The notes under the pieces were generated by a model. It worked only from the letters and a program-made list of their open reading frames with translations. It did no database searches and had not been told where the DNA came from. 64,000 nt of DNA from positions 1-64,000 of the forward strand of contig JASAMV010004621.1 in NCBI GenBank assembly GCA_030248065.1, written 5' to 3'. Numbering within the stretch: position 1 is the stretch's first letter; the number at the start of each line of letters is the position of its first letter. Of this stretch, positions 22,825-33,384 are shown piece after piece. Source of the stretch: Rhynchonema sp. JSB1_4. Lineage: Eukaryota > Nematoda > Chromadorea > Monhysterida > Xyalidae. The translations under genes and the position numbers were made by a program.

Positions 22825-23003
22825 GGCCGCACTCAGACAAACGCGAAAAACGAAAAGTTCAGCACAACAGCGACTCCTTAACCACGGGCCTAACTAAACC
22901 ACAGTGATGCTCAAAGAAAATCTTTCAGAGCTGTTTGGCGTGCGCTGTGGATGATGACTACGCTGAAAAACTTTTTGCTTTTCGCGTTTGTCTGAGGGCG
23001 GCC
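22825..23003. repeat. Inverted-repeat MITE, ends GGCCGCACTCAGACAAACGC
   Basis: The left arm continues into GCGAAAAACGAAAAGTT; the right arm is AACTTTTTGCTTTTCGC, then GTTTGTCTGAGGGCGGCC. No clear TSD is seen. The rest of 22,715-23,198, between the TRMT44-like and lipase genes, holds nothing I can assign. Confidence 0.7.
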
Positions 23004-23198
23004 TGATGCTGAAGGAAGTTCGTGCAAGCTCGTTTGAAGGCCTCTCTCTCTCAAAAGCAAGATCAGACACGTGCGTGCACTGTTCATTACGTGAGCAATG
23101 AGTATAAAAACCACGAGACCAGCAAACACCAGTAAAATCCTGAATATTCTCAACTCGCGCCATGATCACGCTTGATTTATGACGTCCGATATTGATTT

Positions 23199-25176
23199 CT
23201 ATTGATCTTTCTTGACAATGTCAATGATTTTCTCGTAGATTTCTCCTGCCGCATTCAGGCCCCAAATGAAATCCAGATGATTGAACTCAGCATAGCGCAG
23301 CGCCTGCGGGATCAGAGAAAGTATTGGTTTTTTATAGTGGATCGATTCCCAATACGTTTATGGGTGCAGCCAAAGCTTGCAGCTTGTCTTTAATCGGCAC
23401 AAAACGTTGTGGATAACGAAACAAGCAAACTTCATAGTGCGTGAAAACATGTGGGAAACATCAGCATGCTGGATGGACAGATATGTGAACCGTTGAGCGG
23501 TACAGAAAGATTATGGAAGAAAGAAAATACAAGACCTGTTTGACAGTCGTCAATTGTCCTTGCAACCAATCGACATCCTGTGGGTCAGCGAGAATGTCCA
23601 TGTCGCCTCGAAATATGTACGTCGGAATTTTAAACTTGGACAGATCATACGTCGGCGGAACGGTCTACATAAGACTTGGTAGACAAACGATGTTTCAAAG
23701 TGGAATCAGTTGAACAGGATATTGAATGGATCTAACTGCAACTAACGATTCCGTCACCATAGTGGTCCTCGTTCTTGGTCGGCGAGCCGTAGTCGTACAT
23801 CATGAACTTATTCTCGTTGACGTTCTGAACACATCGGTGTCGCATAAAATGATCGTCATTCGCACAACATGTTGGTGAAAAATGTGAAACTTGTTTCACA
23901 TTTACGAACCTGTCCAAAGTGGACGATGTTCATGCTGGAGGTGCCGGCCGGCGAGTGCGAGATGTAGACGGGAACTCGAGACTGAGATGGGGTCACTTGC
24001 AATCAATAAACGAAAGATGCTCCACGAAAAACAAGGTCCGACACCAGGCACAAATCAAATGGCTCCTTCAGGCCAAACCGGACTGGGCCTATCACTTTGA
24101 GACCAATCTCTAAGTAGCATAGCACACATGCTGTTTGTTCGCAGCAAATACCACCAGCTCACCGCATTCAATTGCTTGCTATCGGCTCCACCGATCAGAA
24201 ATAGCAAGTCGCCACAGAGCGCCTGTACCGCTGGTTTGTTGCAAAAATGTTTGGCCATCCATTGCTGCACAGCGTCGGTGGGCATGAACTCGCCCCATCC
24301 GCCCAACAGTTTGATTAACTCCTGTCGGGTTGGAAACAGTAAAGGTATTTACGTATACGTCAGATGAGATCATAACCACTCAAAATCTATTACGAAGACC
24401 ACAGATGGGCCAAATGTACCTCTAATTGGTTCGTGAATGGTGCAATGTACTGCAGAAACCCTCCGATGTTGCCAACTCTGGCAACCGGGGCCAGTGCGAA
24501 GAACGCCTTGATCTGAAAAGTCAAAAAGTCAGCACAGCAAAACATTTGGATGGAGTTCTTGGCACGGCAACGGCAATGCACCTTTGATGCGAATTCGTTG
24601 TCTTGTGATCCCTGTGCGAACATGGTCATCGTACCCATCGAATGTCCGACGTAGTACAGCTGCTTCTGGCTGGTTTTGTTCAGCACCGTGTCGATCATCT
24701 TTGGCAAATCGTACTTGGCCATATCGTCATAGCTGCGAAACATTGAGGATCTCTTTATTTGTACATCTCTCTACATTTCTATTTGTGATAGAAAGTGTCA
24801 CGTCTGATCACCGCGTCTGTTCACCTGAATTCCCAGAATGGGATCTTATCCGGATCGAGCGAAGTGTGGGCGCGTGAGTACGTATTGCCTCGGAAATTGC
24901 CCATCCACACATCAAACCCAGCGTCAGCGAACATGAAACCTGTGAATCTCGTCAAGTTAATTGCTCTAATGTGAAGCATCAGCTTGTCATACCGGCCGCC
25001 TCCCATGGCAGATTCGTAATCCAGTTTGAACTGCATCCCTCAAGTCCGTGTTGCAGGAATATCACTGGTTGGTTTCCGTGACTTGCCTTGTTCTTGCCGT
25101 GCGGAATGTGGTGCATAGTCAGCTTGTAGCCGTCATGGGTGGTCACTTGAACAGACTCGCATGGATAGCCCCAGTG
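23199..25176 (-). CDS. Lysosomal acid / gastric lipase family enzyme (AB hydrolase), 5' incomplete
   Basis: Role by family: hydrolysis of triacylglycerols or cholesteryl esters in lysosome or gut. Exons: 24,993-25,176, 24,825-24,939, 24,582-24,732, 24,420-24,512, 24,163-24,321, 23,910-23,981, 23,747-23,824, 23,536-23,664 and 23,199-23,303 (TAG stop), all with GT/AG borders. Hallmarks in order: [19 protein letters not shown] near the mature N-terminus; the oxyanion region [31 protein letters not shown]; the nucleophile elbow [11 protein letters not shown]; the acid in [12 protein letters not shown]; and the catalytic histidine in [10 protein letters not shown]. The triad is therefore intact. 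The signal peptide and first exon are not found. Immediately upstream of HWGYP the frame has TAA and no AG acceptor is near, so the 5' end is either damaged or mis-assembled. The 3 kb rDNA-like inverted repeat begins 43 bp upstream. Confidence 0.93.
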
Positions 25177-25611
25177 TTATTGAATTTGTAGCCTGTCTTC
25201 GTTCAGTTACGTATTGCTCTATTAGGAAAAAAATTAGCAAAAAATTTTTCCGAACTTTAATTGGGTCAAAATTGGGCAAATTTCGTGCATTCTGGGGGGC
25301 TGGGGAAGTCGAAAATATAATTGCGCAATTTTTGTTTTTTTTAAAGGACCGAGTGCAGATTTTTTTGAAGAGAAGCGCTTTTTTGTCATGCTTGCTGCAG
25401 CAACGCTGAATTAGAGATTAGGGTCGGGCCGAGGCGGGCCTCGATTTTGGACTTTTGGGTCGGCCTCCCGGCCGTACCCGGCCGGAGTTTGGAGGTTCGG
25501 TCGGGCCGGGGACTTGCCGGCTCGAATCCGAAACCGAAATGCTAAAATTTCAAGCCTAAAGCGCCTTTTTGACCGAAAATTTTCCAAGAAAATTTGCGCT
25601 CGCACAGTATA

Positions 25612-25777
25612 CCGTAAAAACCTAAATAGAGCCCCCCCGGAAGAGAGCCCCCCTGGATATGCGATCGAAAATAACACCGGATTTGGATTTGGAACGCTCT
25701 CGCTGAGAAACAAAAATAATTTTTTGAAAATGGGGTCAGTGAATTTGATCGAGCCCCCCTTGTATTGGTTTTTACGG
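25612..25777. mobile_element. TA-flanked MITE (CCGTAAAAACCTAAATAGAG ends), left-arm copy
   Basis: Ends CCGTAAAAACCTAAATAGAG and GGTTTTTACGG sit between TA dinucleotides, 166 bp in total. The interior has GAGCCCCCC runs. The layout resembles the CCGTATTGTCGG MITEs at 12.8 kb (CCGTA start, C-rich shoulder, TA target), so the two may be related Tc1/mariner-type families. Confidence 0.8.
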
Positions 25778-26492
25778 TACGCACATTTTGTAAGGGATCC
25801 CAAATGGACCCGGACCCGGTACACAGAGTCAGAGATGAATCACAACAACACAAACACATAAACATGCGCCCGGGCCCCGCCCACCGAGAAATTTTTCTTT
25901 TTCTGAACATTTTTGCCTTTGACCCCAAAATCGGATCTCCTATTCAGCCCCCACACTTTACATCCCCCCTCCTATTCAGCCCACACCTAGCTTCAGCCCC
26001 CCCTCCTATTCAGCCCCCACCCGCTTAACCAGCCCCCCTCCTATTCAGCCCCCACCCCCTTCAGCCCCCGCGACCCCCCCCCCCTCCTATTCAGCCCCCA
26101 CCCCCCTTCTCCTTCAGCCCCCCCCCCCTCCTATTCAGCCCCCACTCCACAGCCCCCACACACTGGAATACTCGCTGGGTGTGCACATACACGATGTAGG
26201 GCTCTGGCATGTATGTACTGCTTCCGTGAGCTGATTGGTTGGCACATGCACTGACATGACATTACACCAACGTTGGTGTGTGGTAATGCACATACACGAT
26301 GTAGGGCTCTCATATGTACATATGTACTGCTTCCGTGCGCTGGCACATGCACTGGCATGCCTTTTTTGTATATCTCTCGATGGTGGCACTAAGCTTTTCC
26401 CGAACCGAGACCAGACAATCCAACACACAAGTGGTCGGGCTCCTTCTCTTCAGTTGGAAGCCGGCAAGAGTTAACGCCAGGTGAGACAAGGA

Positions 26493-26578
26493 ATGCTTGG
26501 CTCAAAGATTAAGCCATGCATGTCTAAGCATGAACTGATCTAAAGTGAAGCCGCGAATGGCTCATTGCTACAGCTGTT
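26493..26578 (+). rRNA. 18S rRNA 5' fragment, left-arm copy
   Basis: The stretch includes CTCAAAGATTAAGCCATGCA, TGTCTAAGCATGAACTG and GTGAAGCCGCGAATGGCTCA, which are the near-universal first ~85 nt of eukaryotic small-subunit rRNA. It ends in CTACAGCTGTTCTT, then diverges. This is a fragment, not a functional gene. Confidence 0.85.
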
Positions 26579-26589
26579 CTTTCACCCTA

Positions 26590-26882
26590 CGGCACGAGTG
26601 CATTTATTCGAACAGGACAGAAGCAGCAGCGGTTGACTGCATCTGCATTTCCTTTCGACATCTGTCGATGGTTGATCTCCAGGTCGGTCGGAGCTTCCGC
26701 AGGTTGCCTGGGTCAGGCGTGGATGCTGCTGGTTGTGCTGGTGCATTACCTCCGGAATTACCACAGTTGTCCGAGTATAGCGGTGATCCAAGGAAGGACA
26801 GCTGTAGCAATGAGTCATTCGCGGCTTCACTTTAGATCAGTTCATGCTTAAACATGCATGACTTAATCTTTGAGACAAGCAT
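26590..26882 (-). rRNA. 18S rRNA 5' fragment, right-arm copy, longer, antisense
   Basis: Read on the minus strand from 26,882: GCTTGTCTCAAAGATTAAG, CATGCATGTTTAAGCATG, GTGAAGCCGCGAATGACTCA, CTACAGCTGTCC, TTGGATCACCGC, then ACAACTGTGGTAATTCCGGA and GGTAATGCACC. This order follows 18S helices 1-6. The stretch down to 26,590 (GGAAGCTCCGACC, AATAAATGCACTCG) plausibly continues it. Substitutions in conserved positions (AAGTCATGCATGTTTAAG) mark it as a pseudogene fragment. It converges on the left copy. Confidence 0.8.
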
Positions 26883-27624
26883 TCCTTGTCTCACCTGGCG
26901 TTAACTCTTGCCGGCTTCCAACTGAAGAGAAGAGACCCTACTACTTGTGTGTTGGATTGTCTTGTCTCGGTTCGGGAAAAACTCAGTGTCACCGTCGAGA
27001 GATATATTTTATAAAAAAGGCATGTCAGTGCGTGCCAGCCAATCAGCGCACGGAAGCAGCACATACATACATATGAGAGCCCTACATCGTGTATGTGCAC
27101 ACCCAGCCAGTATTCCAGCGAGTGGGGGCTGTGGAGTGGGGGCTGATTAGGAGGGGGGCTGTGTGGGCGGTGGGGGCTGAATAGGAGGGGGGCTGTGGGG
27201 GCGGTGGGGGCTGAACAGAAGTGGGTGGTGGGGGCTGATTAGGAGGGGGGCTGTGGGGGCTGAAGTTGGGTGGGGGCTGAATAGGAGAGGGGCTGTGCCC
27301 GGGTGGGGGCTGAATAGGAGAGGGGCTGTGGGGGCGGTGGGGCTGAATAGGAGGGGGGCTGTGGGGGCTGAAGGGGGCGGTGGGGGCTGAACAGGAGGGG
27401 GCTGTGGGGGCTGAAGGGGGCGGTGGGGACTGAATAGGAGGGGGGCGGTGGGGGCTGAATAGGAGATCCCGATTTTGGGGTCAAAGGCAAAAATGTTCAG
27501 AAAAAGGCAAAATTTTCTCGGTGGGCGGGCCCGGGCGCATGTTTATGTGTTTGTGTTGTTGTGATTCATCTCTGACTCTGTGTACCGGGTCCGGGTCCAT
27601 TTGGGTCCCACAAAAATGTGCGTA

Positions 27625-27792
27625 CCGTAAAAACCTAAATACAAGGGGGGCTCTATTAATTCACTGACCCCATTTTCAAAAAATTATTTTCGTTTCTCAG
27701 CGAGAGCGTTCCAAATCCAAATCCGGTGTTATTTTCGATCGATATTCCGAGGGGGGCTCTCTTCCGGGGGGGCTCTATTTAGGTTTTTACGG
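27625..27792. mobile_element. TA-flanked MITE (CCGTAAAAACCTAAATA ends), right-arm copy
   Basis: Mirror copy of 25,612-25,777 within the inverted repeat, with TACCGTAAAAACCTAAATAC at the left and CTATTTAGGTTTTTACGGTA at the right. It was present before the duplication that made the inverted repeat, or was copied with it. Confidence 0.8.
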
Positions 27793-28156
27793 TATACTGT
27801 GCGCGAAGCGCAATTTTTTGGAAATTTTTGGTCAAAAGGGCGCTTTAGGCTTGAAATTTTAGCATTTCGGTTTCGGATTCGAGCCGGCAAGTCCCCGGCC
27901 CGACCGAACCTCCAAACTCCGGCCCGGTACGGCCGGGAGGCCGACCCAAAAGTCCAAAATCGAGGCCCGCCTCGGCCCGACCCTAATCTCTAATTCAGCG
28001 TTGCTGCAGCAAGCAATGCAACAAAACAAAAAAGCGCTTCTTCAAAAAAAATCTGCACTCGGTCCTTTAAAAAAAACAAAAATTGCGCAATGGATATTTT
28101 CGACTTCCCCAGCCCCCCAGAATGCACGAAATTTGCCCAATTTTGACCCCACAACC

Positions 28157-28926
28157 CAGAGTTCGGAAAAAATTTTTTTGCTAATTTTTTTCCTAATAGG
28201 AAAAAAAGGAAAAAACTATTTTTTTCCTTTTCTCAATGACCATTTTTTTGCTATTTTTTTCTTTCCATAATGAAAAAAAACAGCCAGTTTGAGATGAAAA
28301 AAAGCTATTTTTGTCTGTAAAACAGCGTTTATTTGCATGACACACCGGTAGACATTGTTTTTCGTCGTCACACAGCCGCCTGCCAATGCCAAAATTCCAA
28401 TCCCGAGCTGAAACAAAGAAATTCATTCATGAATAATCATACAACGAGATAGGAAACAACTGTTTCTGAGGACTGAGGACAATGACATGACCTCGTCAGT
28501 TCACCATATTCATGTTCTCCAGACTGAGCTAAACGATATAATTTTATGTTTGGAGCTCACTGAGCTCCAAACATAAAATTTTATGGTTTTAATGCACTTG
28601 CAGCAAGATATCGCCCCAACACAAAAGAGACAAAACTTCACACACAAGAAAAAGACACTGATGACAAATGGAATGGAATGGAAAACGAACTACTCAACTC
28701 TCAATCGTCTGAATTTCACCATTTTCATAAATTTCATTTTTTTGCTGGACAGACGTTTCTTTTCCTTTCGATTTTTCGTTTTTTCCTAAAAAGATAACGT
28801 TTTTTTCCTATTGCTTCATTTTTTTCCTATATTTTTTTCCTTTTCTTCGGGTACCATTTTTTTCCGAGGAAAAGAAAGGAAAAAAACGAAAAAAATTTTT
28901 TTCCTTTTGTTTCCTACCGAACTCTG
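28157..28926. mobile_element. hAT-like element with 8 bp TSD CCACAACC and T-rich body
   Basis: Ends CAGAGTTCGGAAAAAATTTT and, at the right, TTTCCTACCGAACTCTG. CCACAACC flanks it at 28,149-28,156 and 28,927-28,934. The interior has TTTTTTTCCTTTTC runs, a near-perfect 22 bp palindrome at 28,538-28,584 (GTTTGGAGCTCA / TGAGCTCCAAAC), and a minus-strand stretch at 28,320-28,406 that follows TTTGTTTCAG and reads LGIGILALAGGCVTTKNNVY. That stretch looks like a membrane-segment exon but I recognise no family, so it may be a captured host exon or chance. The first ~40 bp overlap the right edge of the large inverted repeat. Confidence 0.85.
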
Positions 28927-29263
28927 CCACAACCCCACCCAAAGCGCAAAATTTTCTCCCGCCGGCCTGCTTCAAATTGGGATTACCTAGCTATGCGTTA
29001 ATTTAAGTGTGAAATTGTGATTGATTTATTAGTTCTTTTGGTTCTTTAATTTAGTTTTTATTGATTGTCATCGTTTTCTATATTTTGTTTATATAATAGG
29101 TCACTAAAAGTATGGTGGGTGGTGGTTTCTGTTAACGCGTCACGTGCAAACCAAAAGCTTTCAAGCTAATTGCTTTGTTTTGTTTTGATTTTTTTGCACA
29201 CCGAAAAGAAAAGACAGCTTCTGTCGTCAGAAAAGACAGCTTCTGTCGTCTTAAAATTTTCTG
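28927..29263. other. Upstream region of the YIPF6-like gene
   Basis: AT-rich sequence with no ORF or repeat I recognise, apart from a 17 bp direct duplication, AAAAGACAGCTTCTGTCGTC-like, at 29,210-29,251 just before the ATG. It probably holds the promoter and 5' UTR. Confidence 0.35.
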
Positions 29264-31543
29264 ATGAGCGATACCGTAAACCTGCTTGATGATACTGGCT
29301 ACGACAATCTTCAACAGCCCCCGACGCCAGTCCACAGTCACACAAACATGAAACCGAAATCGTCTCCTGCTGCTGCCGGACCCGAGGCCGACACCACGAT
29401 TGACATTGACTCGGTTGGTGTTTTTCGTGGCCTTTCTCTTCAACAATCAACTTGAATGACCATAGCATCGCATCTACACTCTGTTCAGTTCGAGATCGGT
29501 ACCGGCGGCCAATCGCCCACATATTCTGATTTGCAAGGTGAAATCGCGGGTCAGGAAACAAAGCGATCGGCGCCCGATTATGACAAACAATTCGACACAT
29601 TGGATGAACCTGTGTGGACAACTGTGGTAAGTGACTTTTATTGAGACACTTGAGACAATTTCGACCAGCGTAAAAATCATTTCCGGTACTTTGGGCCTCT
29701 GGGAACAACTTTGCGCTGGTCGCTCGAAATGAGTGCCTGCTGCCCAGCCCATCAGTAAATTTTGAAATATCCTTAATGCAGGAAAGCCAAGCAAAAGATT
29801 AATGCAGGTCATCTAATCCGTTTACCGAGTTTATACCGATCAAAATGTAACATTTTGTGCAGAAACGCGACTTACGCGCTGTGACTGAGAAATTCACGCA
29901 CGTACTGTACCCGAGTCGCAACGAATCGCTATTGCGTGACTGGGACTTGTGGGGTCCGCTGTTCATTTGTGTGTTCATGTCGTTGTGAGTTTGGATACTC
30001 TTTTAATTGATCTTTGATCCTACAGTGTGAGTGTACCCTCTTTAACTGACCAGAACCCGTCATCTTCAGTCAGTCTCAATCTCAACAAAAGTTTTTGTTA
30101 TGGTCTATTTTGTCCGAAAATGAGGGTACACTATATTTTTTAATCCAAGAACCGCTGACCAATCTACGAATAATTTCTTTCATTTTAGAATTCTGCAAGG
30201 CTCGAGTAGCGGCCCGCAATTCACCGATGTGTTCATAATGACGTTCTTTGGTTCGTGTGTGGTGACGCTCAACATCAAATTGTTGGGAGGAACTATGTGA
30301 GTCAAAGCCAAGCAGTGAATTTCAGACATAAAGTTGGATTATTTTTTGGATTTCGAATCACGGAGTTTTTTTAAACCAAACGCAGTAGCTTTACAGCTAA
30401 AAGGTGTTTCGAATACATGGATGTTTCACGCGTGTTGACCCTGAAACATTATTTGGCCGTATCCACTTTTTGCCTGATGCGGAAGCTGCGCCGCAGACGG
30501 AGGCAGTACATAGTGATGGAGTCATGTCAGAGAACTGATTTCGACCATTGTAATAATTGTACCATGGTGGAAAATAGTGCTCATTTTTGACAAGAATAAA
30601 AAGTTCGACCCAAGCTCATTATTGACAAACTCCTCGTTTGAAATTGATGCTGCACTGGGGTACGGAGGGATTCCAATCTGGTACGAACAAGTCAGTAATG
30701 CCATGTGTCGGCTGGACCAAGATGCAAAATTTTATTTAGCACAACATAAATTGAAGAAAACAAATTTGTACGGCGTGTAAAGGTTGATACAACTCATAGA
30801 ACACATTTGTATCACCTCACTCTTAGATACGGCTAAACCCTCAACGCAGTAATGGCCGGTAGCTGCACCCCAACCAAGTTCTGAATTAGACGAGAGCTGA
30901 GCTGCGATAACGTTTTGGTCACAAATTGGAATGAGTCAATGTTACATGAAACAAAATGATGTCCAACACTTGATTGCAGTTCGTTCTTCCAATCCCTCTG
31001 TGTGTTGGGTTACTGTCTACTGCCAACAGCCGTTGCCGCGTTTGTATGTCGTATATTGGTGATGGTCAGTGGAACATCGGCAACCATATTTGCCGTCAGA
31101 CTATTAATCACAATTGTGGGATTCTGCTGGGCCACGTATGGTTGGTGACGATTTTGAATTTGGTTTCGTTTAAAATGTTTTTCCTACTGTTTGTGCCACA
31201 CGATTTAGTAACGCGATGCGTATCGATTCTTCGTCGAAAAAACTGCTTTTGCCCAGAGCAACAACTATTTTTTTACCGAAATTAGTTTCTGGCTGCCACG
31301 TCCTGATGCTTCACTCATATCACGGTATGAGCTCGATTTGCGCTGAATGAGCTGGAAATGTGGTTTCAATATCGTTGCAAAAACTGATTTATTGTTGGCA
31401 ACAACACGAAACAAAGTCATTTTTCAGCGTCAACCGCGTTCCTTGCTGGCGTGCACCCACCACGACGCAAAGCGCTGGCCATATACCCCATATTCCTGTT
31501 CTACTTCGTGATCAGTTGGATGATCGCATCACATAAATCGTAG
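29264..31543 (+). CDS. YIPF6: YIPF6-like Golgi multipass membrane protein (Yip1 domain), complete
   Basis: Role by family: Yip1-domain proteins sit in Golgi/ER membranes, bind Rab GTPases and influence vesicle transport. Six exons: 29,264-29,413, 29,489-29,626, 29,863-29,984, 30,189-30,296, 30,980-31,140 and 31,428-31,543 (TAG). All have GT/AG borders and matching phases, giving about 265 residues. The acidic, proline-rich N-terminus starts MSDTVNLLDDTGYDN. Then LDEPVWTT, the family block HVLYPSRNESLLRDWDLWGP leading into TM1, LLGGTISFFQSLCVLGYCLL, and the C-terminal ASTAFLAGVHPPRRKALAIY and PIFLFYFVISWMI. About five hydrophobic segments fit YIPF6. The start codon is the first ATG in frame before the conserved region. 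No frame damage is seen. Confidence 0.93.
29658..29730. repeat. Miniature inverted repeat (GACCAGCG ends) in YIPF6-like intron 2
   Basis: Ends ATTTCGACCAGCGTAAA and TTGCGCTGGTCGCTCGAAAT pair with one small bulge, about 73 bp. Similar ends occur at 46,674-46,737, and single ends at 44,200, 49,250, 51,490 and 52,530. Confidence 0.6.
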
Positions 31544-32613
31544 AAACAATCGCACTTATGAAGTTACGAATTAATTTTCAAAGAAAAACCAAATATTGTC
31601 GCCAACTAGCTTTCGAGCTGCGTTCGAATTACATGAATAATACGAAAGTGAACGGGTTTTCCATCGACTGTTTTCTTGTTGGTTTCGGACTGTTATGCCA
31701 ATTCCAGCTCCAGGTGTGTTCTTATTCTTGTCACTATTTATTTCGATTGTTGGTTTTTTGTTGTTTTTGGTTGTTTGTTTTTCTTTTATTTATGGTTGTT
31801 CATGTGTTCTGCCGTGGTATCGTGCTTGGGTTTCTCTGTAAAGCCGTAAATGTTATCTTGAGTAATACTGCAGTAAAATTTTCGTGAACTGCTTGCAGTG
31901 AGACCATGATACATGTATGCCAGACTATGTAATTAATATTTGGTCGTTTGTAAAAAATGTGACCTGTGATTGTGTGTGCCATTACATAGCCACCTAGCTA
32001 TTCACAAAGTGCCGTTTCATGCTTACGTTCACTTGTTCTGTGCGTTTGTTTCGGTTGGTTTGCTTGTGAAATAACTATAAACTTTTTCATGGTCCTGAAT
32101 GATGTTGCTGGCTATATATATGGGACTCAAAATTCGGCAAATTGGTGATCCGGTTTGACACTGACTTTATCTAACCCGCATAACGGATGCATGAAGTTTA
32201 CAGGAAAAGCAAACATCGATTTTGAAGAAAAGATAAACATAGACACCAAAACTGGCGGAGTACATGAAAGCGTAAATAACCGCATTGAATTTTAATAAGA
32301 TATTGCGTATGTTATTATCAAAAGTAAGTTGAAAACAAGAAGTAGAACAGTTACAGAATTTTTGCATTTCATTATATGTAATAAACAAGCTGGCGAAATT
32401 GGCACACAATTTATCGATCGAGTTTAAAATTTTTTATTGCGCACATACACAGGAAGCAAAATCACGAATAAAAACGAAATCACAATTATTCTTTGGTTCA
32501 CCTTCAAAACAAATGAAAATTTGCTATATTTGGCATTCGGAGAAATAAAGGAAGCAAGACTTGTACAAAATGTGCTAACTTCAGATTCAGAATATTTGTG
32601 CCACACTTCAAAC
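31544..32613. other. Region after the YIPF6-like gene
   Basis: AT-rich sequence with T-rich tracts, probably 3' UTR then intergenic DNA. I see no conserved ORF, RNA or repeat. Confidence 0.4.
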
Positions 32614-32916
32614 AGTAAAGGCAGTCTACCGGAGGTTGTCACTCAGCCCCCGAATACCGTAACCCACTGCAAGCAAGATCGTTGCGAGACCCATGCTGAT
32701 CGCTGCTTATCGACACGTGTATTAGCGGCAGCAAGCTGGAAATTGTCATCATGCGCGTCGATCCCCAAAACTTCGAAATGTTGGTTGGTGTTGGCGCTAA
32801 CACGCAAAACATAGATAAAAAACAAAATGGTCTCGACACGATCCTTGCAGATCAAAATTACGGTGGGTTACGGTATTCGGGGGCTGAGTGACAACCTCCC
32901 GTAGACTGCCTTTACT
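32614..32916. mobile_element. Element with ~50 bp terminal inverted repeats (AGTAAAGGCAGTCTACCG)
   Basis: Left arm AGTAAAGGCAGTCTACCGGA continues GGTTGTCACTCAGCCCCCGA and ATACCGTAACCCA. The right arm is its complement, TGGGTTACGGTATTCGGGGG...GTAGACTGCCTTTACT. The 200 bp interior has no ORF. Flanks do not give a certain TSD. A decayed relative lies at 11,659-11,960. Confidence 0.85.
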
Positions 32917-33228
32917 ATAGTCTGTTGATTATATTTCGACATAGTGTATAAGCCCCATTCAGCGATGTTTGGAGCGGGCTGGGTCGACGCCATTCTAAAT
33001 GAATGTTTCAGGCATTGCCAACTCATTCGCAGAGCCATTGAACATTGTTGGTGTTGTGCGATGACAGGCCACGTGTTTTTGCGCCACGCGGCAAGCAATG
33101 TTCAATCGGTCTTTTGCCTGAGTTAGCAATGCTTGAAACATTCATTTAGAATGGCGTCGACCCAGCCCGCTCCAAACATCGCTGAATGGGGCTTATACAC
33201 TATGTCGAAATATAATCAACAGACTATA
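32916..33228. repeat. Near-perfect foldback, ~107 bp arms
   Basis: Arms 32,916-33,022 and 33,122-33,228 pair almost base for base (TATAGTCTGTTGATTATATT at one end, AATATAATCAACAGACTATA at the other, and GGAGCGGGCTGGGTCGACGC within). The loop is about 100 bp. It directly abuts the preceding element. Confidence 0.9.
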
Positions 33229-33384
33229 ATTAGGTTTGCGTAAAACTGTAGCACGGACACGGTACTAATATTCTGAACAACAAAAAACGTCTAGAACCGT
33301 ACTGATTCATTTGTCAGGCAACTGCCTAACATTCGGAACACCAGTGAGCGCCAGATAGAGCAGTGCCAGTGCGCACAGCGCTAG

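Larger units (their letters stand above)
25219..28199. repeat. ~3 kb imperfect inverted repeat with rDNA-like arms
   Basis: Left arm from CTATTAGGAAAAAAATTAGC (25,219) mirrors the right arm ending GCTAATTTTTTTCCTAATAG (28,199). Matching blocks in order include TTCGTGCATTCTGGGGGGCT, GCTGCAGCAACGCTGAATTA, AGATTAGGGTCGGGCCG, a TA-flanked MITE, TACACAGAGTCAGAGATGAA, G-rich GGGGGCTGAATAGGAGG arrays, a CATACACGATGTAGGGCTCT block (two copies in the left arm, one in the right), GTTGGAAGCCGGCAAGAGTT, then 18S-like sequence. The centre lies near 26,690. The arms next to the 18S 5' ends would be spacer and external transcribed spacer if derived from rDNA. That part is inference. Confidence 0.88.

Noticed and set aside
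31558..31887. 109 aa plus-strand ORF after YIPF6
   Set aside because: Hydrophobicity comes from T-rich 3' sequence. No conserved motif, and it begins 14 bp after the YIPF6 stop.
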